Assembly (NCBI GenBank): GCA_023159155.1 | Contig: JAJNNX010000016.1 | Location: 62,001 to 126,000, forward strand | DNA length: 64,000 nt | DNA from: Ustulina deusta | Lineage: Eukaryota; Ascomycota; Sordariomycetes; Xylariales; Xylariaceae | Direction of reading: 5' to 3' | Shown: positions 21,494-33,180 of the stretch, in pieces | How the letters are laid out: each line of letters starts with the position of its first letter | Numbering within the stretch: position 1 is the stretch's first letter | Translations under genes and position numbers: made by a program | Notes under the pieces: generated by a model | Told to the model about the DNA's origin: nothing | The model's database searches: none | The model's input: only the letters and a program-made list of their open reading frames with translations

Positions 21494-23253
21494 ATAAGCA
21501 CCTTTCTCATTTTCTGACACGTAAATGTCGTGGTCTCCTCGGCCTGACTAGCATCGAGATAAATTGTTTCCAGAATTTTTAGCATTTGGTCTTCTGCCGA
21601 CACTCCCCGTAATTACATAGTACATGTCATTTCTGCTTATATAATGTGGTAGTCTGGTTTTATCAGCCACAGGTACGCAACACTCATGTGACCTAAAAGC
21701 CTCTTGACTACCAGTCTTACCCTACCTTGACAGCGATAGACGCGATCACTTCGTGGAAGTATCCCTCCTGAGGCCGGTTGTCAATATTCCCGCCTCCGAT
21801 TTCAACCCGAAAAGGGTGCTTTTTGCCTTACCGCTGAAAGACCAACTGGCATGAAGTACTTGTGGTCTAAGAGCGTTGTAATTCTAGGTTGGAAACGACG
21901 GAAACAAGCCGCGTTCCCAAAGCATGCGGGCTTTTGTGTAAGAGCACGACTGCAATTGCTCACACACACGATGCTGCAGCTTCACAGCTGCGGCCTAAGA
22001 GGTCAAGGTTGCCATGGTGTCAGCATTGTTAATGGTCGCAACCGAAGCCTGTTTTGAATATATATTGTAATCGAAAGGCGTACCCAATGGAAGACTACTA
22101 ATATGTTTTACGGCATAGGATGGACGTCGTATCCCCAATGGTGGCCAGAGAGGCTGTGCCAAAGCCACCTCAATGGACCTTTAGGGGGTACCACACTCTC
22201 GTAAGACTCTTACGTGCAATGATTGCCCAACTGGGTAACATCAAGATGTGAAATGTAATTTGCAGTTAATGTTGAGCTGTTTTGAATCAGGCTTAGTTAC
22301 AGGTTTGTTAGATCAGCAGGTGTTGTAGTGTAGACATTAAATTGTACTCGGTAGATTCGACTGCTGCTTTCGGTGATTCAGTGCTCGAAGTGGGTGTAGG
22401 TAGGTACCGACATTAGGTACTATCTAGATACCTTATGTAGGTAGTATAGGTTAAGTACCTACATATGTAGGTAAGAAGTGGAAATTAACGAAGGTAGTTA
22501 ATTCTGCCACCCCTCCACATAGACTAGGGACAAGGTGCGGTAGTTTAGTGACAGCCCCATCTAACCAATTTTTTGGATGTAGATTCTGGCAGTATTGTAA
22601 GCTAAAGTTCGTGCTGGAAGTGGATGTGTGCATTACAGTACAACACCAAGGGATAACATTAGAGCAGACTTGATAATTATGTCTGTCCGCGGTAATATAC
22701 AACGAAATACGCACTTCACCGTACAGTTTATCATAGTGTTGATGGTACCCATACTTCGGCAGTTCTGCCAAGTAATTAACTCGTGTCAGATTCTGTATTA
22801 ACATACCGCAGATTAGGAGATCATCGAACCGTGTGGGTGGTCTCTTTCGACTACCTAGGATAGACCTGGGTACATAGCTGGCGCCTGCCGACCCAGGTCG
22901 GCGCCAGGTAGGATTTCTCCTCTTACCCCAGACGGCCTAGCCGAGACTAATGAAGGAGAAGCATGAGCAGAAACACGCATCGCCTGCTTGTCCACGTCAT
23001 CTTGCGTTCGCTTGTCGCGTCGTCAGCTGCCCAAGACCCGTAGGTAATGGAAAATAGGTATTATCATGCTAAGTCTTATATGAACTTGAAACCACCGACG
23101 TAAAGTAATGAAGTGTGTGTATGTTCCTGTTTTGTTGTTCCTAACAGAGTGCCATTATCATACAGCCCTTCGCTTGGTTTACTCAGCACAAGTTATCGCT
23201 CGTTTCCATTTAATATCAATATCCCAGTACAGTACATAGAACCTTGGAAGTTG

Positions 23254-24269
23254 ATGGCCCCCGTTTCCGAATTCCAGTTTACCGAGTACCTCATCCAGGG
23301 GACCAAAGCTGCTGTCGTAGTCGCCGGCGCCGAGGCAGCCAGAGTCGCTGCTCGAGATGTTGTATCACGCCGTGATCTATCTGTCACTAGCGACTCCCAG
23401 AAAGTGACGTTGGGAATTATTGCCCTCTACGTCGTTGTCATTGCCATTTTGTGGAATGTCCCCTACGTGAGGTGGTCCTTGTGGCCCTTTAAGGTCTGCG
23501 CATACCCTATCAGCATTTCCTTTCCACCCTCTTCTACATTGATATGATGTTGAGGCAGTGTGTAAGCAAGCGCGCCAGGAGGATGTGTCTAATCTTATTG
23601 TAGATGCTTGTCATCGCCTTTCACGAGTTTGGCCATGCCATTGCTGCCGTTCTGACTGGTGGCCGAGTCAAGTCTATTTCGCTTGACCCCCACGAAGGCG
23701 GCGTCACCCACATGGTCGGCGGCAAGGGCGCCATCACCTTGCCAGCCGGTTACTTGGGGTCTTCTCTCATCGGTGCGATTCTCATCTTCACCGGTTTCAA
23801 CATTGTAGCAAGCAAGATCGTCAGCATCGTCCTCGGTGTGTGTTTCCTGCTTACCCTATGGTGGGGTAAGAGGGACTGGTTGACTATTACCACTATCCTC
23901 CTTGCCGTCGGGCTTCTAGTCGCCAGCTGGTTCATTGTCCATGCCGAAGGCTTACGATTCGTTGTCCTATTTATTGGCGTCATGAGTTCGCTGTATAGCG
24001 TCTGGGATATTGTATGTCCCCTTCCCTAGACGCCACGTTTGTATACCCGCTAATACGAGCAGTGTGATGATCTGATCCTACGTAAAGTGAATAGCTCCGA
24101 CGCCAGCGTTTTCGCAAAACGCTATGGCGGCTCCTCGCAGTGCTGGGGCGTCGTCTGGTCAATGATTTCCATTTTATTTCTAGCCGCGGGGATCATTGCT
24201 GGTATCGCCGCTTTCCCTCAATCCTTTGCACAACAGGAGGACGATTCGAAACATTTTCTGCCAACATGA
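23254..24269 (+). CDS. Peptidase M50B-like integral membrane protein
   Basis: Three exons (23254-23493, 23604-24011, 24063-24269) give 284 aa in phase. The start at 23254 (MAPVSEF) is preferred over an in-frame ATG 141 bases upstream, because the family-like sequence begins here and the upstream part is low quality. The zinc-protease motif HEFGH is at residues 87-91, inside a hydrophobic segment. Several further hydrophobic helices follow (LGSSLIGAILIFTGF, VSIVLGVCFLLTLWW, ILLAVGLLVASWFIV, FVVLFIGVMSSLYSVW). The last exon carries CDDLILRKV and SDASVFAKRYGG before a final helix. These are hallmarks of the M50B-like fungal/plant family. The substrate is unknown; intramembrane proteolysis is inferred from the family. 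Confidence 0.87.
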
Positions 24270-26077
24270 TAAAGAAGATTAGTGGACGTTCACTACCTTT
24301 TCCTGTCCTTACATTGTATACATAAATCAATTATAGGTGCTTCTCCACGGACGAAAACGACACCTTGACCGTAGCAAGTCTGTCTGTTTATGGCCGCCAG
24401 GGGCGCGAGATAGCATGCAATTACACATCCTTATTCAGCAGTTTCTGCCGGTATGAACAAAAGCTTTGTCATAAATCTGTGTGCTCAACCTGAAAACAGT
24501 TGTCAACTCTTTCTCTCAAGTCACGATTCATCTTCCACAAAACGATCCTGCCCGAGTCGGTGACCACCTCAGGGGCAATATCCCCGTAGACAGTTTCTAG
24601 GGTGAGTACTCATTAAAGTTGAAGCGCACGGTGCCATCAATCGAATTTGCCAAGTCAGTTTCTCTGAGCCTTCCCCTTCGGCCCACCAGCCGAAGCTCGT
24701 GCATGCCAGCATTCTCAGACAATTATGACCTCCAGTTGGAGTTTTGTCTACGACCACGATGGGGGCCGCTCACTCATGGGTGGGCGTTCCGGTCGCAGCC
24801 AGACTGGAAATGTGTTTCAGTATTAGCCAACGTCGAGGAATTTATACCGGAGACCTACACAGTATCTCCCAAGTACGTCTCCATATTTGGTCGCGTACCT
24901 TCTCGCCACCCTATCTTGCGCGTTGGTAAGGTTACGCTTACTGTAGTCATCTACCACATCAGAAGTAGGGGCAAAAAAATCAAGGTTCGTCAAGCCATTT
25001 GATTTGTATTCAAGGGAATAGGCTCCACAGCCTGGTTTCTCCTGCCAGGAAATGCACGATCAAGGCCAGTTGTTTCGATATCTTGATAGAGGGTCGGCCC
25101 GTCTCCGCTTTCGTAGGTATTGCGCTGTCAGATTATCTCCCCGGTGGATGATAGGATTACTACTCGTGGAAGTAGCAGGCGTTCTTGCAATATCCATTTT
25201 CTCCTTTGAGAGTTGGCGGAGTCTTTTGATGGTCATAAACAGGTGGCACTAAGTTGAATGTGAGCAGTGAAAATGTTACCTAGAGACGCCTAGTCTTATA
25301 TACGGAGATTTGTCCTACTGCGCGAAGAGCCCGGCATAGCAGACGGGGGTGTTGGGATACCTGAATTGCTCCTTAACTTCTTTTGCCCGCAGTGTCCATG
25401 GTATATACAACCGGGCGACGACGTCGACACGGTATCGCGCCCGGTGGCCGGCCCTCTGTATCTCCTTCGTGATGTCTCTTGTGACGCTAGCGCCTAGCCG
25501 CAAGGTGACGACGATGTACGCCGCCAATTCCGATACCCTTGGTATGTGCATTCAAACGCGGACAGATATGTTACGTTAGTCGATCCCTGGATGCTCCGGT
25601 TTTGACTACTGCTTCAGACTTTATGGGGATCTAAGCACCGGGACGTTGAGCTGTAATATCGAAGTGCTCTGATTTATGACGTCTTCCTCAACCACATACA
25701 CACGCATGCAAGTAGCTAAGTTGACACGCACATACCATAAAAAACATATAAATAGAGTTCATATGCCAGAAATAAATGAGCAAGACTGTCTGTCACCTGA
25801 CCTTCCCACTATAAGTAGTATGCTGTACACAAGGTAGCCATAGTGCTAGCCTCCATCCGCTCTACAACCCTACAACCCACAATACAACAGAATACCAAGC
25901 AATGCCCAATCAGTCTACAAAGACCTATTATCCTCCCCTGCGCACATAGGCTAAACGACTGATGTATCTGTACTTCCAAGAAACGGCATGAGAGCTAGCT
26001 CTTAGCCCCCTACACCAGACGTTGACCCGTCCCAACACTCATTTATAGAATGTACTGATATTCGACGTTCCTGCCGC
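24270..26077. other. Intergenic with unresolved coding-like fragments on the minus strand
   Basis: On the minus strand several pieces look coding but do not join into a protein that I can defend. One lies at about 25.55-25.32 kb (a 78-codon frame with ATG). Another, near 25.13-25.0 kb, follows a CTGACAG acceptor and reads YESGDGPTLYQDIETTGLD. Others lie near 24.95-24.83 kb (YSKRNLTNAQDRVARRYATK) and at about 24.70-24.60 kb (TDLANSIDGTVRFNFNEYSP, stop). No family is recognised. It may be an unknown multi-exon gene or a relic. Confidence 0.3.
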
Positions 26078-26530
26078 TTAGGTTTGCTTTACGCCTGTGA
26101 CAGGACACACCCCCGAGATGTTGTTCATATTGGGATGAACGACCACCTTATCCTTGTGGTGGCCGATCTTCGCTTTAGTAACGGGGCATTCAGCATCGTC
26201 TGCCTTGCCCTGTGTACTGGGATGATTAGGTGGGAGAACGGTTGTCACGGGTCCCGCAACTGGGCAGACGACGTCGTCCATCTCTTTGCTCTTCGCCTCG
26301 CTGACGACGCTCTTCAGAGCTGGGCAGGCTTGGGCATCTGATGAGCCCGCCGACGGGGTTGTGGGGTTGTTGGGCACGGAAGGATGTTTGTGCAGATTTC
26401 CGTGGTGCTCCGTTTTCGCTCCCACCACAGGGCAGGTCTGACCAGGTCTGGATAGGTCGACGTTGGGATGAGAGGGAGGCAGGGTGCTGTTAGTAGTGCC
26501 AACGACGGGACAAACTTGGGCGGACGACAT
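26078..26530 (-). CDS. Small Cys-Pro repeat protein (150 aa)
   Basis: Intronless, 150 aa, from the ATG at 26530. All six cysteines (residues 7, 33, 69, 89, 115, 142) are followed by proline, in CPVVG, CPVVG, CPALK, CPVAG, CPVTK and CPVTG. The spacers are rich in Pro, Lys and His (HP, HH, HKHP). Two halves echo one another: CPVVGTTNSTLPPSHP against CPVAGPVTTVLPPNHP, and CPVVGAKTEHH against CPVTKAKIGHH. There is no signal peptide or membrane span. Cys-Pro dipeptides are the core of haem-regulatory motifs in other proteins. Whether this one binds haem or metal is inference. I do not know a characterised homologue. Confidence 0.75.
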   Translation of the reverse strand: MSSAQVCPVVGTTNSTLPPSHPNVDLSRPGQTCPVVGAKTEHHGNLHKHPSVPNNPTTPSAGSSDAQACPALKSVVSEAKSKEMDDVVCPVAGPVTTVLPPNHPSTQGKADDAECPVTKAKIGHHKDKVVVHPNMNNISGVCPVTGVKQT

Positions 26531-27358
26531 ATTGGGGAAGGGTCAACCTCGTAGCAGTAGATGCTAATATTGCTGTGCGATTTTCCTTGCGACCCCGGAC
26601 TGGTGTTCCTTGTGTGTGCACAAAAGTGAATGATGAGGATGGATATCAACTAGACCTAAGGGTATGTTTACTGCAATATGTTTGGTGTCGAGCAGCATGA
26701 TGTTTTGGGGAGAGGAGAGCACTGGACTCATCGAAACACAGTTGTAGGTAATGATGAGGGAGCAAAACTACGTACGTAAGACAACCTAAATCCGGTGTAG
26801 ATAAGCTTGGAACGAAGCACTGTCCATCTTTGTCTAGACTTGAGCCCCCGACAGTTCGATGCCCTTCCATCACCACTGTGTGATCAGCAATAAAGAAGTG
26901 CGACCATCGAGGCATAGCCTACCTAGGGACATTACGTCATAGGTCGCTCGTTGGAGGACAAGTTTAGCACTAGTGGGCGGGGTTTGTAATCGGAACGACA
27001 ATGATTGGACGCAGCAATGAAAGATAATCTGGGGTGACCTGGGCGAAAATGGATACCAGTATCAGGTGTGGAAGTGACGAAACAGAGGCGCCTCAGCTGG
27101 TGGGGTTTGTTGTCCCCACTGTCTTTTGCGTCGGTGGTGCGAGGAGGTAGGTTGATGGAGACTGCTCCACTATTGCTTAACCAATCTAAGAATTTGGCCC
27201 ACATCCACCGCCCGGCAGAAAACGCTCACCACCAAAATTTTGGCTGAAGCTATACATAGAGTTCTTGCGCAAGCTCCCGAGCTTAGGTATTGTCGGGTCG
27301 TGCCTCATATAGCAAACACCAATTCACGACGCTCCGGCAGGGGAACACGACAGCCAAA
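26531..27358. other. Divergent intergenic region
   Basis: About 830 bases between the Cys-Pro repeat gene (minus) and KRE33 (plus), presumably holding both promoters. Short frames only. Confidence 0.5.
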
Positions 27359-30300
27359 ATGCCGCAGAAAGAGGTGTAAGTCGACGCATCTAGGCCATCA
27401 TCCCAAATTATAGCCAATTGCACCAAGTCTCTGACCTCTTCTTGTCTAGGGACTCACGCATTCCGACCTTGATCAGCAATTGTATCCAAACGAACCAGCG
27501 CGGGCTCTTCCTTCTCGTTGGAGACGAGAGCAAGGATGTTATATCTAAGCTATATTTTGTCTTGACGAGGCTCAATTTGAAATGCAACAAGAGCGTGCTG
27601 TGGGCCTATTCAAAGAAGCTCATAGGTCGGCGTCCATTTTCAGATCAGCAGCTCTCTCCAATTACTGACACCGGTACTGAACATAGGCTTTACGAGCCAC
27701 CGGGCGAAGCGAGAGAAGAAAATACAGAAGGAAATCAAGAGGGGCCTTCGCGAACCGAACGCCGAGGACCCCTTCGAGCTATTCGTTTCCGGGTCCGACA
27801 TACGCTACACTTATTACAAGGAGACGGACAAGATCCTGGGCAACACGTATGGAATGGTTATTCTGCAGGACTTCGAGGGAATCACGCCCAATGTGCTGGC
27901 CAGAACCATTGAGACCGTTCAGGGTGGCGGACTTTGTATCCTCCTCCTTAGGGGAATCAAAAGCCTGAAGCAACTTTACACCCTGTCCATGAGTGTCCAC
28001 TCGAGATTCCGCACCGAAGCCCACCAAGATGTCGTCGCCCGGTTCAACGAGCGTTTCCTCCTCTCTCTGGGAGGCTGCAAAAACTGCCTCGTAATTGACG
28101 ACGAGCTGAATGTGCTCCCTATCAGTGGTGGTAAAGGGGTAGCGCCTCTGCCTCCTCCAGATTTGGACGAACCGAAGACCGAGGCGCAGAAGGAACTTGA
28201 TTCGATCAAAGAGTCACTGCAGGAGACCGACGTTGTTGGATCACTAGTTGGCCTTTCACGTACCGTTGATCAGGCGAAAGCCATCTTAACATTTATTGAC
28301 GCCATTACGGAGAAAACGTTGAGAGGGACAGCTACGTTAACGGCCGCCCGTGGTCGCGGAAAGTCAGCGTGTCTCGGAGTCGCCATTGCTGCAGCAATTG
28401 CACTGGGCTATTCTAACATTTTCGTTACATCCCCTTCGCCGTGAGTACTATTTCAGTCATCTCTCATTGCCAGCAGTCCACACAAGTCGAATTCTCGTGT
28501 CCTATGAGTTCTGTCTGCCTTCGATCCCCTTGACGCTTCACTGTAGACAATATTTACTGACCCTTAACGTCCAAGTGAGAACTTGAAAACTTTGTTTCAA
28601 TTCATATTCAAGGGGTTCGACGCACTTAAATATCAAGATCATACAGATTACCAAATCGTCCAGTCTACCAATCCTGATTTCCAGAAAGCCATTGTCAGAG
28701 TCAATATAACCAGAAATCACCGCCAGACCATCCAGTATATCCGGCCGGAAGATGCCCATGCCTTAGGGCAATGCGAGTTGCTGGTCATCGACGAAGCTGC
28801 CGCGATTCCGCTACCTTTAGTGAAGAGGCTTATCGGTAGCTATCTTGTTTTTATGGCCTCGACAGTGAATGGATATGAGGGCACTGGCAGGTCCCTCTCC
28901 CTGAAACTCATCAAGCAGTTGAGAGAGCAGTCAAGAGCAGGCGCGTCTGCGACCGATACTGAAACCGTTGACCGGTCAACTGGCAAAGCTTCCAAACTCT
29001 TAACAGACGATCATCTCCCAGGCACACGTTCCCTACGCGAGATCATACTCGAAGAGCCTATCAGGTACTCCCAAGGGGATGCGGTCGAGAAGTGGCTCAA
29101 CAACCTCCTTGTATTAGATGCACCTCAAGTTAGAACACTATCTAAAGGCTGTCCTGATCCAGAAAATTGCCATCTTCTAAAAATCAACCGAGACACACTT
29201 TTCAGCTTCCACCCAGTCGCGGAAAAGTTTCTTCAACAGCTTGTGCAGCTTTTTGTGGCAAGTCATTATAAGAACACACCTGATGACCTGCAGTTACTCA
29301 GCGATGCCCCTTCGCATGAAATTTACGTTCTATGTGCGCCTCTTGATCCTAACTCAAACCGACTTCCGGAGCCTCTCTGTGCGATCCAGGTAGCCCTCGA
29401 AGGGCAAATTTCCCGCCAAAGTGTACTCAATAGTCTCAGCCGTGGTTCCAGGCCTTCGGGCGATTTAATCCCCTGGTTGGTAAGCCAACAATTTCAGGAC
29501 GATGAATTTGCCTCGTTGAGCGGTGCTCGTGTTGTTCGAATCGCAACTTCTCCGGAATTCACGTCGATGGGATATGGAGCGAAAGCCCTCTCGGATCTAA
29601 TTTCATTCTATGAAGGGAAATTCGCAAACCTGTCGGAGACTGGCCTCGAGAATGAAACGAACATAGTTCGAGTAACCGATGCAGAATTGGAGAATGGTAC
29701 CTTGAAAGATGAAATTAGTGTTCGCGACATTGCTACTCTTCCACCCCTCTTCTCTAGGCTCTCGGAGTGTCGACCCAGCGCTATAGAATATGTCGGTGTT
29801 AGTTACGGCCTCACACAGCCTCTACACAAGTTTTGGCGGAAAAGTAAGTTTCTTAAAATCTTTGACATGTATGTGCCTAGCATGGCGGCTTTTGGGAGCA
29901 CGGAATGTGCAAGGGATACTGCTACCATTTCTCTTACATTGTCTCAAATCGTTAGTTCTCACTGGGAAATAAATTTACTAATTGCTACTCTCTAACAGAC
30001 GGCTTTTCGCCAGTCTACCTAAGACAAACTGCAAATGACCGTGAGTGATCTTCCAAAGCTGTCTCTACGCCTCCCCCAAACCGTCCAAAGACCAGAGTTT
30101 TTGGGGCGGGACTAATTCGAGTTTTTCAATTTTGAGTCCTTTCCATACTTCCTTAATACTCATTCAGATCTCGCCTGGAACAACAGCCACTGACTTCCTC
30201 ATTAGTCACCGGTGAACATACGTGCGTTATGCTGCGGCCCCTTGAATCAAGCGACAAAACTTGGCTGGGATCGTACGCCAATGATTTCCACGGCCGGTTC

Positions 30301-31375
30301 CTCTCACTCTTGTCATACCGATTCCGAACTTTCGATTCAATAATGGCACTTAGCATTAACGAAAGCGCTGGTGCGGGGGCTCGACTTGACCCGTCATGCA
30401 GCCCCACGCCATTCACGAAAGAGTCTCTAGATCAAATCCTCACGCCTTTCGATTTGAAGCGTTTGGCAGGATACGCTAACAACCTGTTGGATTACCACGT
30501 TATACGTAAGTATAAATATATCATTTCCTTTATCGGCATATTTTAGGTGCCCAGCTCTTCTCTCCCAACTTGATGCATACTTCTCCATTTCCACAAATCC
30601 CCGAAATGCCTCTAGACGTCGAACAGAAACGCATATTGCTGACTTCACGGTAGTGGATTTGATACCCCGTGTGTCGGAACCTTACTTTCGCGGCCGCTTG
30701 AACGGCATTCAGTTGAGCAGCCTTCAGCGAGCTATGCTCTTGGCGGTAGCATTGCAACGGAAGGATATGGATGCGTTTGCAGCAGAACGTTCAGTGTCCA
30801 GTTCTCAGACTTTGGCTATGTTCATCAAGATCGTGAAGAAATTTGTTGTATACTTTGAAGGGCTAGTTTCAGGCGCCCACGAAGCTTCCCTACCCAAGGA
30901 TACCATCGGTGTCAGCGTCGCTAACGCGAGCGGCATACATGATGATGAGATCGTAGATACACGGTTTAACCCACTTGAAAAGTCGTTGGAAGAAGAATTA
31001 GAAGAAGGCGGCGATGAAGCCTTGAAAGAGATACGGCAAAAGCAACGAGAGTTGATTGACTCCTTACCGCTGGACCAGTGGGTTCCCCATCTTCCCGCAT
31101 GTTCGACATTGTGACTGTAATACTGATAAGAAGTTAGGTATGAGGTGGAAGGTGACGCCCCTGCTTGGGATGATGCTGAGAAACAGGTGCTAAGTGCCGC
31201 CAAGCGAGGCCAGGCCAACCCAGTGGTTAGCATTAAATCTAGCAAAGCAAAGAGAAAAGCTGGCGCTACAGCCGCCGAGATTTATGAAGAAGCATTTGGA
31301 GACAAGCCACATAAAAAAGTGAAGAAGTCCAAAAAAGGCCACTCAAGCCGGGGCTCTGGAGGACGGGATGTGTAG
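27359..31375 (+). CDS. kre33: RNA cytidine acetyltransferase (Kre33/NAT10)
   Basis: Eight exons: 27359-27375, 27450-27625, 27687-28440, 28576-29843, 29999-30040, 30206-30505, 30654-31077 and 31138-31375, in phase, 1072 aa (yeast Kre33 is of similar length). The first exon is 17 nt (MPQKE). Domains in order: N-terminal TmcA-like region (VDSRIPTLISN, then GFTSHRAKREKKIQKEIKRG); RecD-like ATPase with Walker A ARGRGKS near residue 288 and LVIDEAAAIPLPLV; GNAT acetyltransferase with RIATSPEFTSMGYGAKAL; then the tRNA-binding/C-terminal part ending in a Lys-rich tail (KPHKKVKKSKKGHSSRG) typical of a nucleolar signal. Known role: ATP-dependent N4-acetylcytidine formation in 18S rRNA and, with Tan1, in tRNA-Ser/Leu; needed for small-subunit biogenesis. 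A frame stays open through the fourth intron (29844-29998), but the GTAAGT...CTAACAG signals and family sequence show that it is spliced out. Confidence 0.95.
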
Positions 31376-32133
31376 AAAATGCATGATCTGGTGTTGAGGC
31401 GTCATAACAAGGGGGCTCTGGTTTCGATACGTTATATACAATGATGTTAAGTTCAACGATGGAAACTCTCTTCCCCGAGAAATACCCTGTTTCTACCTCT
31501 CCGGGTATTGTGGTATTCTACATTAGAGAACCGAACTCTAGAGACCGGACCCTGCTACACGGGCTACGGCTGGGGCTCTATGAGCCAGCAACACAAATTA
31601 CACTAGCACAGTCAGAAACATCTCCTTGGGCAAAGCAATAGATGTTACGCTATCACATCTACGGGACTAAGGAGGTGTTTTGTATATAGCAATATTGAAC
31701 ACTTGGTACGAAGTGCTCTGCTGACTCATCGTGGTGGTGCGGCTGTCCTGGTAGCTTTACCCCCCTTGAGCGACTTTGTTATGTATCAAGATAGAAACGA
31801 TTAGATTAGGGGCTACCTAGGTACTATGAGCAGCTGCAAGTTTCAACAGTGGCATTTGATTCAATAGTGGAACATATAATCACTTGGATAATTACGGACG
31901 CAATCTGAGGTCCCTTGGTTGCGAGAAACTCGTCAACTTCAATATGCATGCTTTCTTTCATTCTCTACAACTCTCATCTGAGAAGACGCGGTCCCGGGAA
32001 ACGCCACACGATGGCTCAATACACTGGGCCAAAAAAGGCTTCGAACGGTTGCCTAACTCGTGCTTGTCGTCCTACTTCACCGAAGTCTTGATTCCGCGGT
32101 GCGTATTATGGGTGGACAGAAACAACTCGCTAT
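31376..32133. other. Convergent 3' intergenic region
   Basis: About 760 bases between KRE33 and the kinase-like gene. No gene or repeat recognised. Confidence 0.5.
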
Positions 32134-33180
32134 TTAGTCGTCGTCCAAGTCGCTCTCGTCCAAGTCGCTCTCGTCCGTAGGGTCATCTGTCCAGTTAATC
32201 TTATCGTCCAAGTCGCTCTCGTCCGTAGAGTCATCTGTCCAGTTAATCTCGTCGTCAACCATGGCGTCGAAGAACTTGTTGCTGTACGGGACTGAGTCAT
32301 CGTCGTTCAACGACTCTATTGTCTCGATTGTACAGAAATCTCCCCGAATGTCACAAATACGACGAATATCTTCATCCTTCCTTTTATCCGTAGCCTGGTT
32401 GCCGAACATAGACTCTTCAAAATCAATCATGAGCACATTCTTCCCTCGCTTCAAGAAGTTTCCGTGATGGGCAGAACCGTGAGTGATTCCGAGAGCATGA
32501 AGCTTCTTGACAGCCTCAATGCGGGCAGACTTGTCCTTTTTCTTGGTGGTTTGCGCCCCTTCTAGCCACTCCAATATGAACCCGATGATAGCGCCGTGGT
32601 AAGTTACGTGCCCAAGGAACTTGGGGGCGATGCTAAGCCCGTCGATCAGTTGGTAGACTCTGGTCTCATTCTCTATAGCTTCCTTCGACCAGGAAGAGGC
32701 CCAGGGGCCAATCTTTACGAATATTGGCATCTCGTTGAAGCGAGGATGCTTGGCATGCCATAGTCTTCCTTCATTGCTGCCTCCGAACTGGCCGACAAGC
32801 TCGAACTCGGTGAAGTCAATTTTGGTGGGATGCCAGGCGTTCTCGATTCCTTCCAGGGGCATCTCGAGCGTTTTCGTGAAGCCGACCTCTCCGTTCTCGA
32901 ATCGACGAATCTGGCCGACGTTCCAGGACCCCGTAGGGAAGGGGGGGAATACAAGATCGCGGGTATCCTTGAAGGACCATCGGCCTGGGAAGACGCCTGC
33001 ATTAACCGCGACCCATTTCAAGGACCCATCTTCGGCCAGAAAAATGCACTTGGTAGGTGTAGAGACCCCGGTACGCGTGGTGGAAAATTCACCAGATTTC
33101 ATATACACCTGTACTGGCCGGGAATAGTTTGTTTCTACCGCAATTAATTTTGCACCCATTGTAGTACTTGCGGGACCCAT
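32134..33180 (-). CDS. Atypical protein-kinase-like protein lacking the catalytic Asp
   Basis: Intronless, 348 aa, from the ATG at 33180; a second in-frame ATG lies at 33159. The C-terminal half has a kinase-like core: FVKIGPWASSW (possible beta3 Lys), ENETRVYQLIDG (alphaC Glu), APKFLGHVTYHGAIIGFILEWLEG (hinge), LHALGITHGSAHHGNFL (catalytic loop) and VLMIDFEE (DFG-like). In the related fungal family the loop reads HGDxxxxNFL. Here the Asp is Ser, while the metal-binding Asn and Asp survive. The C terminus is a 16-residue acidic repeat (INWTDD.TDESDLDD) from a 48-bp DNA duplication. I infer a pseudokinase or small-molecule-kinase relative. The gene sits in a gene-poor region next to a microsatellite in its promoter, so it is probably lineage-specific. 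Confidence 0.7.
   Translation of the reverse strand: MGPASTTMGAKLIAVETNYSRPVQVYMKSGEFSTTRTGVSTPTKCIFLAEDGSLKWVAVNAGVFPGRWSFKDTRDLVFPPFPTGSWNVGQIRRFENGEVGFTKTLEMPLEGIENAWHPTKIDFTEFELVGQFGGSNEGRLWHAKHPRFNEMPIFVKIGPWASSWSKEAIENETRVYQLIDGLSIAPKFLGHVTYHGAIIGFILEWLEGAQTTKKKDKSARIEAVKKLHALGITHGSAHHGNFLKRGKNVLMIDFEESMFGNQATDKRKDEDIRRICDIRGDFCTIETIESLNDDDSVPYSNKFFDAMVDDEINWTDDSTDESDLDDKINWTDDPTDESDLDESDLDDD
32142..32252 (-). repeat. 48-bp and 15-bp tandem duplications encoding acidic C terminus
   Basis: Two copies of a 48-bp unit (32157-32204, 32205-32252) differ at only a few bases. A further 15-bp partial copy lies at 32142-32156. They are in frame and encode the repeated DDxINWTDDxTDESDL tail of the kinase-like protein. 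Confidence 0.9.

Larger units (their letters stand above)
19865..23253. other. Long intergenic region with promoter motif clusters and a TIR-element pair
   Basis: From 19.9 to 20.3 kb is the probable 5' leader of the ZZ/EF gene (CT/TC-rich on this strand). The 20.37-20.76 kb and 22.39-22.47 kb segments are dense in TAGGTA/TACCTA. An inverted pair of TIR elements lies at 21.02-21.49 kb. I find no gene; frames here are short and overlap repeats. Confidence 0.55.

Noticed and set aside
29844..29998. Apparent extension of KRE33 coding sequence to a stop at 29995
   Set aside because: It is an open intron: GTAAGT donor, CTAACAG acceptor, and the next exons restore the conserved NGFSPVYLRQTANDLTGEHT-type sequence.
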